Assembly: GCA_950295325.1 (NCBI GenBank)
Contig: OX485805.1
Location: 52,290,758-52,354,757, forward strand
Direction: 5' to 3'
DNA from: Polytrichum commune
Lineage: Eukaryota > Streptophyta > Polytrichopsida > Polytrichales > Polytrichaceae
Length of the DNA stretch: 64,000 nt
Part shown: piece after piece, positions 48,119 to 59,799 of the stretch
Layout: every line of letters starts with the position of its first letter
Position numbering within the stretch: position 1 is the first letter of the stretch
The notes under the pieces: generated by a model
What the model saw: only the letters and a program-made list of their open reading frames with translations
Told to the model about the DNA's origin: nothing
Database searches by the model: none
Made by a program: the position numbers and the translations under genes

Positions 48119-49268
48119 TGTCGTGATGTAAATACGTACACTATATAGATGTGTACGTATTTAATATTGCATTGTGAATCTTGGTCTTGGAGAAAAATAA
48201 TAAAGAATAGAAGTAGATTACTTTTTTTATTTACTCATAGTTTATTTTAGTTATCATTACCTAAGGATAGAAGTGGATAGAAGTTGCTTACCTTTATGTT
48301 TACTCATAGTTACTTTTAGTTACCTTTACCAAATGATAGAAATAGATTACCTTTTTATTTACTCATAGTTTATTTTTGTCTTTTAGTTATCTTGAGTTAC
48401 TTTGGACCAATGGGTGATTAGAAGCCATGTGATGAGGATAAGAGAGAACTTTGTCTCTCGCATGGATAGGGAGAGGTGGTGAAGGAAAGATGTTATGTGA
48501 TTATTGAGGGAGAGAAGTTGTGGAGAGAGAGAGAAGTGGATTGGAAGCTCACGGTGTGAGTTGTTTTTGAGAAGAATATGAAATAAAATACGAGGGATTT
48601 GTAATTCATGAGAGATCTCACTTGTTGTTTTGGAAGTTAGCAATCAAGATTTGTGTTTGTTTGAGTGGAGGGAAGTCTGTTGGTTCTTAAAAGAAGAGCT
48701 GAGACTTCGACCAACCATAGAAGACGGACAGATTAAAGAATTGAAGGCTTCAAGACTCGAATGTGTGGTTGTTTGTGGCACGTTGTCTTTTTCTTGTGTG
48801 TGTGATTCCAAGCCGGTTTTGGAGGCTAGTTGCATTTCATTTCTGCATCGTAATTTGTTTCCTGTGTGACAACGAAGTGGGATTAATCACCCACAAGGTT
48901 GTTTGTGACAACGAAGTGGGATTAATCACCCACAAGGTTGTTTTCTGTCGTTCCCACTGGTGAGGCGCGATTGCTGGTCACCGTGGGTTTGAAAGTTTAG
49001 GAGCCAATATTTCGGACGTCAGCTCGTGTTCTGACGTCCCGTTTTACCCGTCCGAAGCTGTGGTTTCTTATCACACTACCCTTACCCTTTATCCATATAG
49101 AGCCACAACAGGATAGGTCGACGGGAAAGAGGTTGAAGATTAGAAGAAATTGAAGACTAGAAGACCGGAAGATTCGATTGAAGATCAGAAGATTCGACGG
49201 GTCTGATAAAATCTAGTTGCAGCCAGAAGCCCAACGCTTTCCCAAGGCGGAACCCTCTCTACCCGACA
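48119..49268 (+). repeat. 3' LTR of the Ty3/gypsy element
   Basis: Same sequence as the 5' LTR with one 9-bp unit fewer. A purine-rich tract lies directly upstream. Confidence 0.96.
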
Positions 49269-49272
49269 ACGG

Positions 49273-49770
49273 TCTTCATCTGGGACCAAATAACATTTGT
49301 ATACTTCCGCTGCCCTCTTTACATGAAGGATTAATTTTATTGTTTTTACTTTTGTGTGTATGTGTGTCCACCTATATAACCTCACTTCAACATGTATGTA
49401 TATTACTAAATCTAAACCCAACAAAAAACTTGTATATATAGAGGTATTTTAAAGAAGATAAAAAATGCGGATGTTTCTAGGTTTTATTGGAGGGCACGAC
49501 GCTAGAATTTTCACCCGTTCATGTATGCAAAATCAGAAGTTATAACGTAAGTGTGTGTGTTGGGTTGTCGGGAGCTATGAGTGCCCAAACAAAAACATCC
49601 ACCATAGCCTTTACGGGTTAAGCAATGGATATGGGAGGCTACAAAGGGGAAATATCCAAAGGTTAGTTAGAACTGAGCATGTTGTGTTTGATGGAAAATA
49701 AGTTCAATTTAAAGACTTAAGGCAATCATCACCCAATTTAGATGAAAACCAAAAGAAGTCAACATGCATG
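49273..49770. other. Intergenic, no gene recognised
   Basis: Short AT-rich spacer between the LTR element and the mariner-like MITE; no ORF of note. Confidence 0.4.
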
Positions 49771-49772
49771 TA

Positions 49773-50476
49773 CAGTCTAACCTTGGTAATGTCACACCAT
49801 CCGTTTCACCAAAAAAAGTGATATAAACAAGGTGTGACATATTTGATAATGTCACATTTTGAAGATTTGTGCATAATGTGATATTATCAAAAAAATAGGT
49901 AGAGAATCAAAATAAAATTACAATGTAAAAAAGAAAATAACAAATACGAGACTTCAATGTTTTTGAATGTAAAATCTAATTCAAAATTGTGAATAACAAC
50001 AAGAGCACATCATAATGTGTCATTGAGATCAGGTAAAGACCTCTCACTAGAGACAAAGAAGCTTCTAATGTCACATTGTGTTGTTGATGTTAAATGTGCA
50101 ACACCAATTCTAATGAGTTTGTCATGGATTTTTTCCATTCCTAACAACTCCAGAGTGTTGAAAATCTAAGAACCTTGGCTAGCCATAAAATTCAAAACAT
50201 CTTTAGCATAACCAAGAATAGCATTGCATTATTCACAGGGGCGGCGCATGACCCTTTCGGCTACTACAATCTGTCCATCCAACCATCACATACAATCCAT
50301 CCATACTTGGTATTATCACATTTACACTACGGATTTTGGAAAAAAAATAATGACATTACCCAGGGTGATAGGGATAATAACAAGGGAGTTTTACACTATG
50401 AAAATCGGTTTCAAACTTTTAGGTGACAATATCAAGGTGTTCTATTAACAAGGGTGACATTATCAAGGTTAGACTG
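49773..50476. mobile_element. Mariner/pogo-like MITE, 704 bp, TA target duplication
   Basis: The left end is CAGTCTAACCTTGGTAATGT, and the right end read in reverse is CAGTCTAACCTTGATAATGT. Both are flanked by TA (49771-49772 and 50477-50478). Inverted termini starting CAGT with a TA duplication fit the Tc1/mariner/pogo group. Internal copies of the terminal motif (aatgtcacattttg, atatcaaggtgt) are subterminal repeats. No transposase was recognised. Confidence 0.83.
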
Positions 50477-50744
50477 TAACAAGATGATTTAAATTATTAT
50501 TTTTGGATCTTCACCGGTTTCATCCAACTTCTCTCCGTCATTGTGAGGGCATGTGTGGGATTGCAAGTCCCAAGTGCCAAGAAAGTAGCAAATTGTATGG
50601 GAGTGATGCACCCACCCGAGTGGCCTCTTCACATGGAAGGTGGTTGGTCCAATTGTGGGCACTCTAAACTCTACAAAAAATTACTTTGATGGGTGTTTGG
50701 ATTGGGAAGCCTTGTATCCAAGTAGCAATTGCAAATCACAGAGA

Positions 50745-51060
50745 TTGTCATTTCAAGCTTCATAATCGAGGTTGACATGCCCAAATTATAGGAGGTCAAA
50801 GTCAATATTCTCTTTCATTTCAAATGGTCACGTGGGCCCTCTTGATTATGTTAATTGTGAAATCTGGATGTGTGTCTATATACTCTACATAGCTCGAAGA
50901 ATCGCAAATTACTGATCCTTTGTCCAAGCACATAGTCGAATCTTATCACAAGCCTTACCATAGACCATTCACATGTAGGTCCTTGAATAAGAGGAGTGAC
51001 CATTTACCTTTACGTATACTTGTTTCATTACACCATTTATGGTCGATTGTGTCACATGCG
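50745..51060. repeat. Dispersed repeat family A, copy 6 (most diverged)
   Basis: It reads aaatggtcacgtgggccctc, ttgattatgttaattgtgaa and gtccaagcacatagtcgaat in the same order as the 34.1-kb copy. The LINE seems to begin just to its right. Confidence 0.45.
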
Positions 51061-51107
51061 TATTAGTGTCACTTATCTGGACCTTCAAGGATTTGGTGAT
51101 GTGTAAC

Positions 51108-51912
51108 GGGGGAGGGGATGAGAGAGAGCTGCTGAGAGCTCCGTAATTCCTGGTGAGGTGAGCGACGAAAGAGGTAGCCACTGGAGACTTATGTGTGTGC
51201 TGCTAAGGAGCTGGCCTTGCAGTGACCCCGCGCCCATTAGGAACTAGACGGTCAGAGTGTTTGAAGAGGTGTTTGGCAGTGTTGAGGGGTACTGTGTAAG
51301 TTCAGTTTTAGATCTGGTGATTTAGGTGTGTGGAAATGTCAGTTAAATCTTAAGGGGAGAGCACTCTGAAGAGCTGGGGCTTTGTTTGGTTGTGATTACC
51401 GCATTTCGCCACTGATATTTGCTTAGATCTGAAACTGTACGCATCACATTGGAGAGAGGAAACAAGCACCAAGGACTCAAACATACTGATACTCTAAATC
51501 GCCACACTGAGCCAGGAATACACTTTTCAGAATAGACAGAGAATCACATAGGAGGAGCCGAAGGCTCCTTCTTTCCTTCATACACATTGTTATTACATTG
51601 TCCTTGCTTCTTACACATAGCATAGATGCATGTCAACTAGGTCTAGAACCACATCTTCAGCACAAAGGAGATCTGCAGGTGGAGGGTTCAGCCACATGTG
51701 GAGGAGAACCATACAACACCAACATACGGAGCAGTGAAGGGGTCGTAGCGGAAGATCGAGGTGGCGGTAAAAAAGGAGGGGATCCAGCAAAACAACACTG
51801 CCCATATCTACATCAAAGATCTACATCTAAGAGCACAGACACACCCGGACTTCACCCCAAAGAAGCAGATCAGGAAGAGAGAGGCAAGGGCACATTAAGA
51901 ACTCATAGCAAA
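51108..51912 (+). promoter_or_regulatory. Probable LINE 5' leader
   Basis: This GC-richer, non-repetitive stretch lies between the family A repeat and the monomer array. The left boundary is inferred from the change of sequence character near acgggggaggggatg. A short ATG-initiated ORF begins at 51629 and ends near 51737, upstream of ORF1. Confidence 0.4.
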
Positions 51913-52575
51913 CACCGCCTCCGAACTACATCGCCGAATTATCATCACCGACCCAACAAGAAAAGCCGGATTGAAGAAAAAGACTGTGAAGTGCTACACC
52001 AGATCCCCTACGAAACTAACCCTGCAGGTCTACACAACAATCACCGCCTCCGAACTACATCGCCGAATTATCACCATCGACCCAGCAAGAGAAGTCGGAT
52101 TGAAGAAAACTGCGCAACGCTACATCAGATCCCCTACGAAACTAACCCTGCAGGTTCACATAGCAATCACCACCTCCGAACTACATCGCCGAACCATCAA
52201 CATCGACCCAGCAAGAGAAGCCGGATTAAAGAAAATTGTGAGTAAGAATGTGCAGCGCTACACCACATCCCCTACGTAACTAACCCTACAGGTCTACATA
52301 ACAAACACCGCCTCCGAACCACATCGCCGAACTATCATCACCGACCCAACAAGAGAAGCCGGATTGAAGAGAGCTGTGAAGAAGACTGTGCAGTGCTACA
52401 CCAGATCCCCTTCGAAACTAACCCTGCAGGTCTACACAACATACACCGCCTCCAAACTACATCGCCGAACTATCATCATCGACCCAGCAAGAGAAGCTGT
52501 ATTGAAGAAAATTGTGAAGAAGACTGTGCAGTGCTACACCAGATCCCCTACGAAACTAACCCTGCAGGTCTAACT
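51913..52575 (+). repeat. Five tandem monomers of 126-138 bp before ORF1
   Basis: Units begin at 51913, 52042, 52168, 52306 and 52444 with caccgcctccgaactacatc and include catcgacccagcaagag, ccggattgaag, ctacaccagatcccctacga and aaccctgcaggt. The periods are 129, 126, 138 and 138 bp, all multiples of three. The frame that continues into ORF1 reads LRTTSPNYHHRPSKRSRIEE and LHQIPYETNPAGL in every unit and has one stop (TAA at 52243-52245). No in-frame ATG precedes 52612, so the array could equally be untranslated promoter monomers. Confidence 0.92.
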
Positions 52576-52611
52576 AACTACTACCGCCCCCGCAACACAG
52601 TGCAGATCCAG

Positions 52612-54410
52612 ATGACCGCAGCAAAGGCCTCCCAACGAGACAGCAACATCGGAGCTGGAAGAGAGATGATCCCTAAGGCCCTAGCTAAGGTCTTTGGGGA
52701 GGAGGAAGACACCATGGAGATAGACTCCCCATCACTGAGCCTAAAAAAGCTATTGGCCGAGAAAGCTAAGGCGAATTCAAGAGCAGTAGCCAGCGGGAAG
52801 AGATCCAGGGACCGGGCCGGAACGTCCCCTCCTTCGAACACCCAGCAAGTGATCTCCCCCCGCATTGGGACCCATGCCACAGAGCCCTCACCGAACCAAA
52901 AACTCAAGCTTTGGTTAGGCTTTGAATCCATGGAAAACCTTGCCATAGAGCAAGGGATTGAAGAGTTGTTTTCAGATGAAACCATTGCTGATAGAATTAC
53001 AAGGGGCATCCCTCGTAAGGAAGCCAAGGAACTTGAAAACGTAAGTATTTCCTACCCAAGAGTGCCACAAATATTGTATCCAAGTGAGAGAAGTGATGGA
53101 CTCCCGGGGCAGCACCTTAACCTCACTCAACTCCCATCTGAAATTGAAATTGACCCCATCTCTCGCATGTCTCTAGATTTCCAAATTGCCATTCATTTTC
53201 AGCTCCCTAACAACCCCTTATTCCACAACCACATCAAAGAGCTTGTTAAAGAAAGGCTAAATGACATGCACATTCCACTTGGTACTAACCTCATTGAACC
53301 TATCTCAGTTTTATGCATGAGTATTAAGAGAGGAGGGGTCAAGGGAGTGTGGGCTGGGATAGTTAAACTTCACCTCCTTAACCCCCAAACAGATGGAGTA
53401 GCCCTACTCACGGGTCTTAGACCCTTCATCTTGAACCTCACTCCAATGGTGGAAGCCTTGGCAAGGTATGCAAGTCATACCACTCCATTGCTAGGAGCAA
53501 CAATCTTTCTATCAAAATCTCAAATGATGCATTGATTGGATTGACATCTCATGCTCTCTTTCTTGATGTCCTAGAAAATAGCTTTAGAAGAGGTCACAAT
53601 TTTGAGATTGTTGAAGTTCAAAAGAGCACCACTAACAATCATGCCTATCTTGTTGCCCCTACCCCCCTTCAAGCCAAAAAAATCCAAACTCTTCAAGTTA
53701 CTACCCACCACCAAATCCTTGAAGGTCAAGTGAAGAACGGCCCCTCTCTCACATTGGAGCGAAAGGCAAGGAAAGAGGCCCTTATTCTAACCTTTTACAA
53801 CCTCCCAATATTGATGAATATTGATGACACCTCATTAGAAATTTGCAAAATACTAGGAACTAAGAATGTTGTTTCTATATGGTTCCACAAGCAAGACGGT
53901 TTGAGGCATAACGGTAGTGCCAACGTGGAATGCCTTAACCCCTTTGTGTATAGGAAATTTGTAGGGAAAGAGGTAAAAATCGGAACTTACCATGTGGAAA
54001 TTACCCCACACCGCCAGAGTATTGAAGGAATTGACAAACCCCCCAAGGAATTACTAATCAAATTTGGATTTGAAGATACCAATACGTGTTTGGTAAACAC
54101 TATTGAAGCCATTCAAAACCAAACTCAATGGGAGGAAAGTGCTACAAAAGGGGACGTTCTTACCGTCATGAAGGAAGCAATAGAGGAAGGTAACAAAAAA
54201 CTCAAACTTGAGCTCCACAAAGACATGAAGGAGTTAAAAAATGATATAGTGAGAGAAGCACACATATATGTGGATGAAATAAATTAAAAATTAAAAAAGA
54301 AAATACTAGACATCCAAGGTACTTTAACCTTAGCACTTACCGGAATGCAACAAATCACGGGATTGGTAAACCCAAACCTCATGCTTAAAGACCAACCAAA
54401 TGTGGAGTGA
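52612..54410 (+). pseudogene. LINE ORF1 (nucleic-acid-binding protein)
   Basis: The start is the first in-frame ATG (MTAAKASQRDSNIGAG). The first segment to 53535 reads EEEDTMEIDSPSLSLKKLL, KLKLWLGFESMENLAIEQG, DFQIAIHFQLPNNPLF and IKRGGVKGVWAGIVKLHLL. A frameshift near 53490-53515 moves the reading to SHALFLDVLENSF, then ALILTFYNLPILMNI and GSANVECLNPFVYRKFVG, which look like the two beta-strand signatures of an RRM-like fold. A charged helix follows (EAIEEGNKKLKLELHKDMKE), and a TAA at 54285-54287 interrupts a frame that goes on to NVE at 54410. Typical LINE ORF1 proteins coat the element RNA. About 600 residues in total, one frameshift and one stop. Confidence 0.75.
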
Positions 54411-54929
54411 CCACAAACCGCCAAGAAAAACAAAAGTATTTACTACAATACTACCCTAGATACATAGAAGTATATAGATATAGTAGAATACAAATACATA
54501 CTAGTATAAACATACTATACCTTAATATCATACAAAGCAACATACGATGTCAAACAACGTATGAGGAATACAAACATACCTCACATCTACTCCAATACGG
54601 TATACCCCAACAAACCACTCACCCAATACACATACCAAACTACAAATACCAATCATATAACAGATCGCAAACAAAATACAAAACCCGTATAAAATACAAT
54701 ATACATCCAAGTGGTAAAATACACCAACTTCACCCAAAATATAATTATCATCTTAGGCACAATCTTCATACAACAAACAACCTTCATACGAAGTACGGAA
54801 AGTACACAAAACACATACTTCATCCAACCAACTACTCCCATCCAATAAATGGACTTCATCAGAAACACATGCTTTACTCAAAACACATATCTCATCCAAA
54901 ACATAACCCGCTAAATGAGCAAGGAACCC

Positions 54930-56445
54930 TGTGAGGCCAAACCCCCCACCCTTAAGCGTCCGTAGTCCGAGTAGTGGGTTTGGGCTCACATTCCTCCGCG
55001 GTATTGGATTTGGACTTGGATGAGTCCATAGTGCAAGGTTCACCCTTCAAGTGGTCTTGGATTTAACTAGCTCCTTCATAAACCCAGCTCCTTCATAAAC
55101 CCAGCTTCTTAGCTTCTAACTAAACAAACCCAGCTCCTTCATAAACCCAGGTCCTTCATAAACCCAGCTCTTTACTTTCTAACTAAACAAACCATGCTCC
55201 TTCATAAACCCAGCTCCTTCATAAACCCACAACTTTGTAGTTGTAATCCCCAACTACCTCACTAATTATTCAAGCCCTTAACTAATCTTCCTACCTAATT
55301 TCCCTAATTCTACTAACAACCCCTTTCTAATCACACAATTCTTCTCTAATCCTAAAATCCTAAAATCCTAGAGAGGAGAGGGGGAGAGAGAATTTCCTAA
55401 CTTCACTAAGACTAACTAATCCACACAAGTATATTTTTGCACTCATCACAACATCAAGTGCTCAACTCTTAAACATGGAACTTGCAACCACGTGTATTCA
55501 AAACATGAACTTTAAGTACCACAAATTGGAATCATGAATTAACTTTAAAATCCTTCACGTCAACACTAATTCTACCAAGAGGTCAAGCCCTCTTCAAGGC
55601 TAACAAGCCTTGGCTCTCAAACTAAAAACTAAGCACACACATGTGCTCCAATATGGCTTCCCACACCCACACTTATAACTCGTGGGGTGCCTTGGAGCAC
55701 AAAGGAAAGAGAGGATGAGTGAGGGAAGAATGAGGGATTATATAGTAAGCTTGAGGGGGTGAGCACCCTCAAGGCTCACGATAAGCCCTTGAGATTTCCT
55801 CCTACTTAGTAGGCGCCAATCCTATCTTCTAAGCCTTCCTCCCTCAAATGATCAACAAGGATCCTAATTCGAACATTTAACTAGCCTTGGCTTTCTACCT
55901 ACCACACTTTACCAAACTTGGGATGCTTCAACCCAAACTTAGCCTCCTTCGCTTTCCGCCGCCATAACTTTCTCCCCTTACTTTTCCAAATCGTCGCTCA
56001 CCACTTAATTCAAACCACGATGCTTAACTCGTGATTTGATTGGTGCTTTGAGAATTTGCTTATCCTCCACCTTGCATTCTTCCTTGGGCCTTCCCCATTA
56101 AGTGGCCATGATGAGGTGGTCCACTTGTGCGCTCCATGTGATCCTCCATTCATCCCAATTCGAATGCACTTGCCTCTTGAGTCACTTTGGTTGTCTCCAT
56201 CCATTTGTACTAGCCTACTCACTAACTACTCAATCCAAGTTCTCCTTACCTATCCTCATTCACTCAAATCCTTCCGAAGGTAAAAACACGATAACAACTC
56301 ACATCCTAGCCTCTTACAACATGGTACTTCTAAGACTAACATTTCACTCTTTTTATATTTTTGTGAAGTAACATGCTACTTCAAAGTGCATCAACTAACG
56401 TTTCAAGGGTCTAAGACTAAATGTGGGCACCCTTTTGGGCTCACA
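54930..56445 (-). mobile_element. Solo-LTR-like insertion A in the LINE
   Basis: The 1.5-kb segment begins tgtgagg and ends ctcaca (TG…CA). aaccc directly outside both ends (54925-54929 and 56446-56450) is a 5-bp target duplication. Later LINE repeat units read straight across this site (aaggaacctatcc), which gives an empty site. The interior is non-coding and includes a 17-bp minisatellite (aacccagctccttcata) at about 55068-55240. It matches insertion B over much of its length. It is a fossil LTR without internal region. Confidence 0.75.
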
Positions 56446-56559
56446 AACCCATCCTAACCTAAAGACAAACCAACAAAATAAACTTCATCCTAAACACAAC
56501 GCACACCCAAAACCTAAACTTTATCTCCACTCAAAACCCAACCCCCACTCAAAGTACAA

Positions 56560-59120
56560 ACAATACCCAAAAAACAAAATGGCCTCGGCCTACCGGCCTC
56601 GCCACAAAACTAACCACAAATACCACCTCATTACTTGGAAACCTACCCCAATAACAAATCAAATACCTAAATACTATGCAATCTCACACCCCTTACCCAA
56701 ACAACAAGAAAGCATAATACCCGCCCTACACCACATTCTTCCTACAACAAAACAAGCACGCATTAAAAATCATAAATCATAAATGACAAAACCAAAAACA
56801 AATAACCTATATAGATACTACCCCATTACCTCAAGTACATCAAGTAATAAAAAACTTACAAATAACCCAAACTACACTAACCACACACACAACAACAATC
56901 ACCCAAAACACACTCTCCGAACAAAACACACTACACAACCAAATTATACTTCCCATCCAAAACACAAAATACACCAGCTTCTCTCTCAATATAGGTACTT
57001 CCCAAGAAATGGACCTCATCCTAAATCCAAACCGCATCTAAAACATAGTCTACAACCAAAACAAAAACCACACCCAAAACTAAATCCCCCCCTCACACCT
57101 AAACATTCAAGTAACATTACACACACCCGGAAATACGGAAAGTTCCCAAAACACTTACTACATCCAACAAACTACATTCATCCAAGACACGGACCTCACC
57201 CAAAGCACATACTTTACTCAAAACACATATCCCATCCAAAACATAATCCACACCATAAACAAAGAACCTATCCTAACCTAAAGACATACCAACAAAATAA
57301 ATTACATCCTAAACACAAACCCCACCCAAAACCCATACCCTACCCCCACTCACAACCCAACCCCCACTCAAAGTACAAACAATACTCAACAAACAAAATG
57401 ACCTCGGCCTACCGGCCGCGCCACAAAACCAACCGAAAATACCACCTCACTAATTGGGAACCTACCCCAATAACAAATCAAATACCTAATTTATACTATG
57501 CGAACTCACACCCCTTAACCAAACAACAAGAAAACACAATACCCGCCCTACATCACATTTCTTCTACAACAAAACTAGCACTCATTAAATATCTAAAACC
57601 CAAAACAATTAACCTATACAGATACTACCCCTCTACCTCAAGTACATCAAATATAAATAAACCAAACTACACTAACCACCCACACAACAACAACCACCCA
57701 AAACATACTCTCCGAACAAAATACACCACACATCCAAATTATACCTCTCATCCAAAACACAAAATACACTGGCTTCACTCACAATATAGGAACTTCCCAA
57801 GAAACGAACTTCATCCTATATCCAAACCGCATAGTCTACATCCAAAACAAAAAAACACACCCAAAACTAAATCCCCCCTCACATCTAAACAATCAAGTAA
57901 CATTACACACACCCCAAAATACGGAAAGTACCCAAAACATATACCAAATCCAACGAACTACTTTCATCCAAGACACAAATTTCATCCAAAGTACGTAAGT
58001 TACTCAAAACACAAAATATATTCAAAACATAACCCACACCATGAACAAGGAACCTATCCTAACCTAAAGATATACCAACAAAATAAATTACATACTAAAC
58101 ACAAACTCCACCCAAAACCCATACTTTACCCCCACTCACAACCCAACCCCCACGTAAAATACAAACAATGCCCAACAAACAAAATGGCCTCGGCCTACCG
58201 GCCTCGCCACAAAACTAACCGAAAATACCACCTTACTAATTGGAAACCTACCTTAATGACAAATCAAACACCCAAATACTACGCGAACTCACACCCCCTA
58301 CCCAAACAACAAGAAAACATAATACCCGCCCTACACCACATTTCTTCTACAACAAAACTAACTAACAACTACCCAAAATATAATCCCCGAACAAAATACA
58401 CTACACATCCAAATTTTACCTCTCATCCAAAACTCAAAATACACCGGCTTCTATCACAATATAAGTACTCACCAAGAAATGGACTTCATCCTAAATCTAA
58501 ACCACACCCAAAACATAGTCTACATCCAAAACAAAAAACACAACCAAAAATTAACCCCCCCCCCCCCCCCTCACACCTAAACTACCAAGCAACATTACAC
58601 ACACCCTACCCAACCCGATCACCACAACTAAAACCGTATGCATGAAAAACCTAAATACAAACAAAACACGCCCTTTACCCAACCAATTAGGAAATATAAC
58701 ACCCGCCCTACAACACGATACCTACTCAAAACAAAAAATACCCCGGCCCCACCCATACAAGTCTCATCCAAGATATAGTCCTCACCCAAAGCACAATCTC
58801 CATCCACGGGGAAAGCTCCATCCAAATTATAGAGTTCATCTAAAACACAAACTTCATCCAAAAACCAAAATATATTCAAAACACAAATACCAACCAATGT
58901 ATAGTTCTCATCCAAAACAAGAAACCCAATCTAACTCAAAATCTCACAAGCTTCATCTTACAAACAACTTGCATCCTAACCCCACACCCCACCCCCACTC
59001 AAAACACCACGCACACCCTAAATACAAACCCCACCAAAAAATCAACTATCATTACTCAAAATATAATTCCTACCCAATAAACAAAACGGCCTCGGCCTAT
59101 CGGCCTCGCCATACAAACAA
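56560..59120 (+). repeat. Four units of an approximately 0.8-kb coding repeat in LINE ORF2
   Basis: The sharpest marker is a GC-rich island, GGCCTCGGCCTACCGGCCT, at about 56581, 57400 (ga-variant start), 58186 and 59088. Spacings are about 819, 786 and 902 bp. Between markers the units share caatatag-tacttccc, ttacacacaccc-aaaatacggaaa, tactcaaaacacat and cctaacctaaagacatacc. Confidence 0.85.
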
Positions 59121-59799
59121 CGTCACATACCACCTTATAAACAAATGGAAACCTAACTCAGTAACAAACTCAATACCTACAAATAATACAACGTCACACT
59201 TCTCACCCACACTAGTAGAAAAAATCATACCCGCTATGCCCAACCTCTTCACTACAACCAAATTCACACTTATGATATATCTAAAAATAAATATGAGGAA
59301 ACCAAAAACACTTCAATTCTACGGATACTACTTCATTAATAAACTAGATCTACTACAATGCGTAACATTGAACTCAACCCTGGACCAATGCCTGATATCT
59401 TACGTACACACCCTGCTACAAAAAAAAAAAAAATCCAACACATATTTTATTCCTAATACTATAAAACTTCAACCTGAATACCAATACATAGCGAATACAT
59501 TCGCCTCCATACTAAAACACACACACCCACTACACCCCCAGGCAATCACTACATACCCACATCTATACCAATATATCCAAACACAAAGCCAATCACCACC
59601 AACCCATATGCTATACGCTCTAATCATTACCATCCACCCCTCAATAGACACATGCAATAACATACTAGCCCAACCCCAAACCTACCACTTTAATAACATA
59701 TGGACCAACACATTAATCATTAGATTAGCTAACCTCACCAACCCCCCGAGCGACACATACTGACACCACATCCCTACACAATATTTATAAAAAACAATC

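Larger units (their letters stand above)
40763..49268 (+). mobile_element. Young, largely whole Ty3/gypsy LTR retrotransposon
   Basis: The element is 8.5 kb with LTRs of 1159 bp and 1150 bp, each TG…CA (tgtcg…cgaca). ACGG directly outside both ends is a short target duplication. A primer-site candidate (tggtgcttccactgaga) follows the 5' LTR after two bases, and a purine-rich agagggggtga precedes the 3' LTR. Parts run in Ty3/gypsy order: gag, protease, reverse transcriptase, RNase H, integrase. The LTRs look identical by eye except for one 9-bp unit difference, so insertion was recent. It looks nearly whole. The coding part is carried by about four successive open frames, so about three interruptions; I cannot say which are breaks and which belong to normal expression. 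Confidence 0.95.
54407..59763 (+). pseudogene. LINE ORF2 N-terminal region built of coding tandem repeats
   Basis: Between ORF1 and the endonuclease lie long plus-strand frames (54407-54934; 56423-56782; 56783-58645; 58642-59763), interrupted by a 1.5-kb solo-LTR-like insertion. They are almost free of Gly, Asp, Glu, Val and Ala but very rich in Lys, His, Pro, Asn, Tyr, Thr and Gln. Two levels of repetition are visible. Hexapeptides of the type HPKxxP or HPKHxx run in long arrays. A unit of roughly 0.8 kb contains NKMASAYRPRHKTN (56579, 57398, 58184, diverged at 59086), YHLTNWKP, ALHHISSTTKL, YRYYP and YGK(Y/F)PKH. No known domain was recognised. Periods of 819 and 786 bp keep frame. Function unknown; the basic, His-rich character would suit RNA or DNA binding. 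Confidence 0.7.

Noticed and set aside
54528-54868. Minus-strand hydrophobic ORFs rich in Val, Cys, Trp and Met (also near 56840, 58628, 59469 and 59816)
   Set aside because: They are antisense readings of the A+C-rich LINE coding strand; membrane-like composition follows from the base bias.
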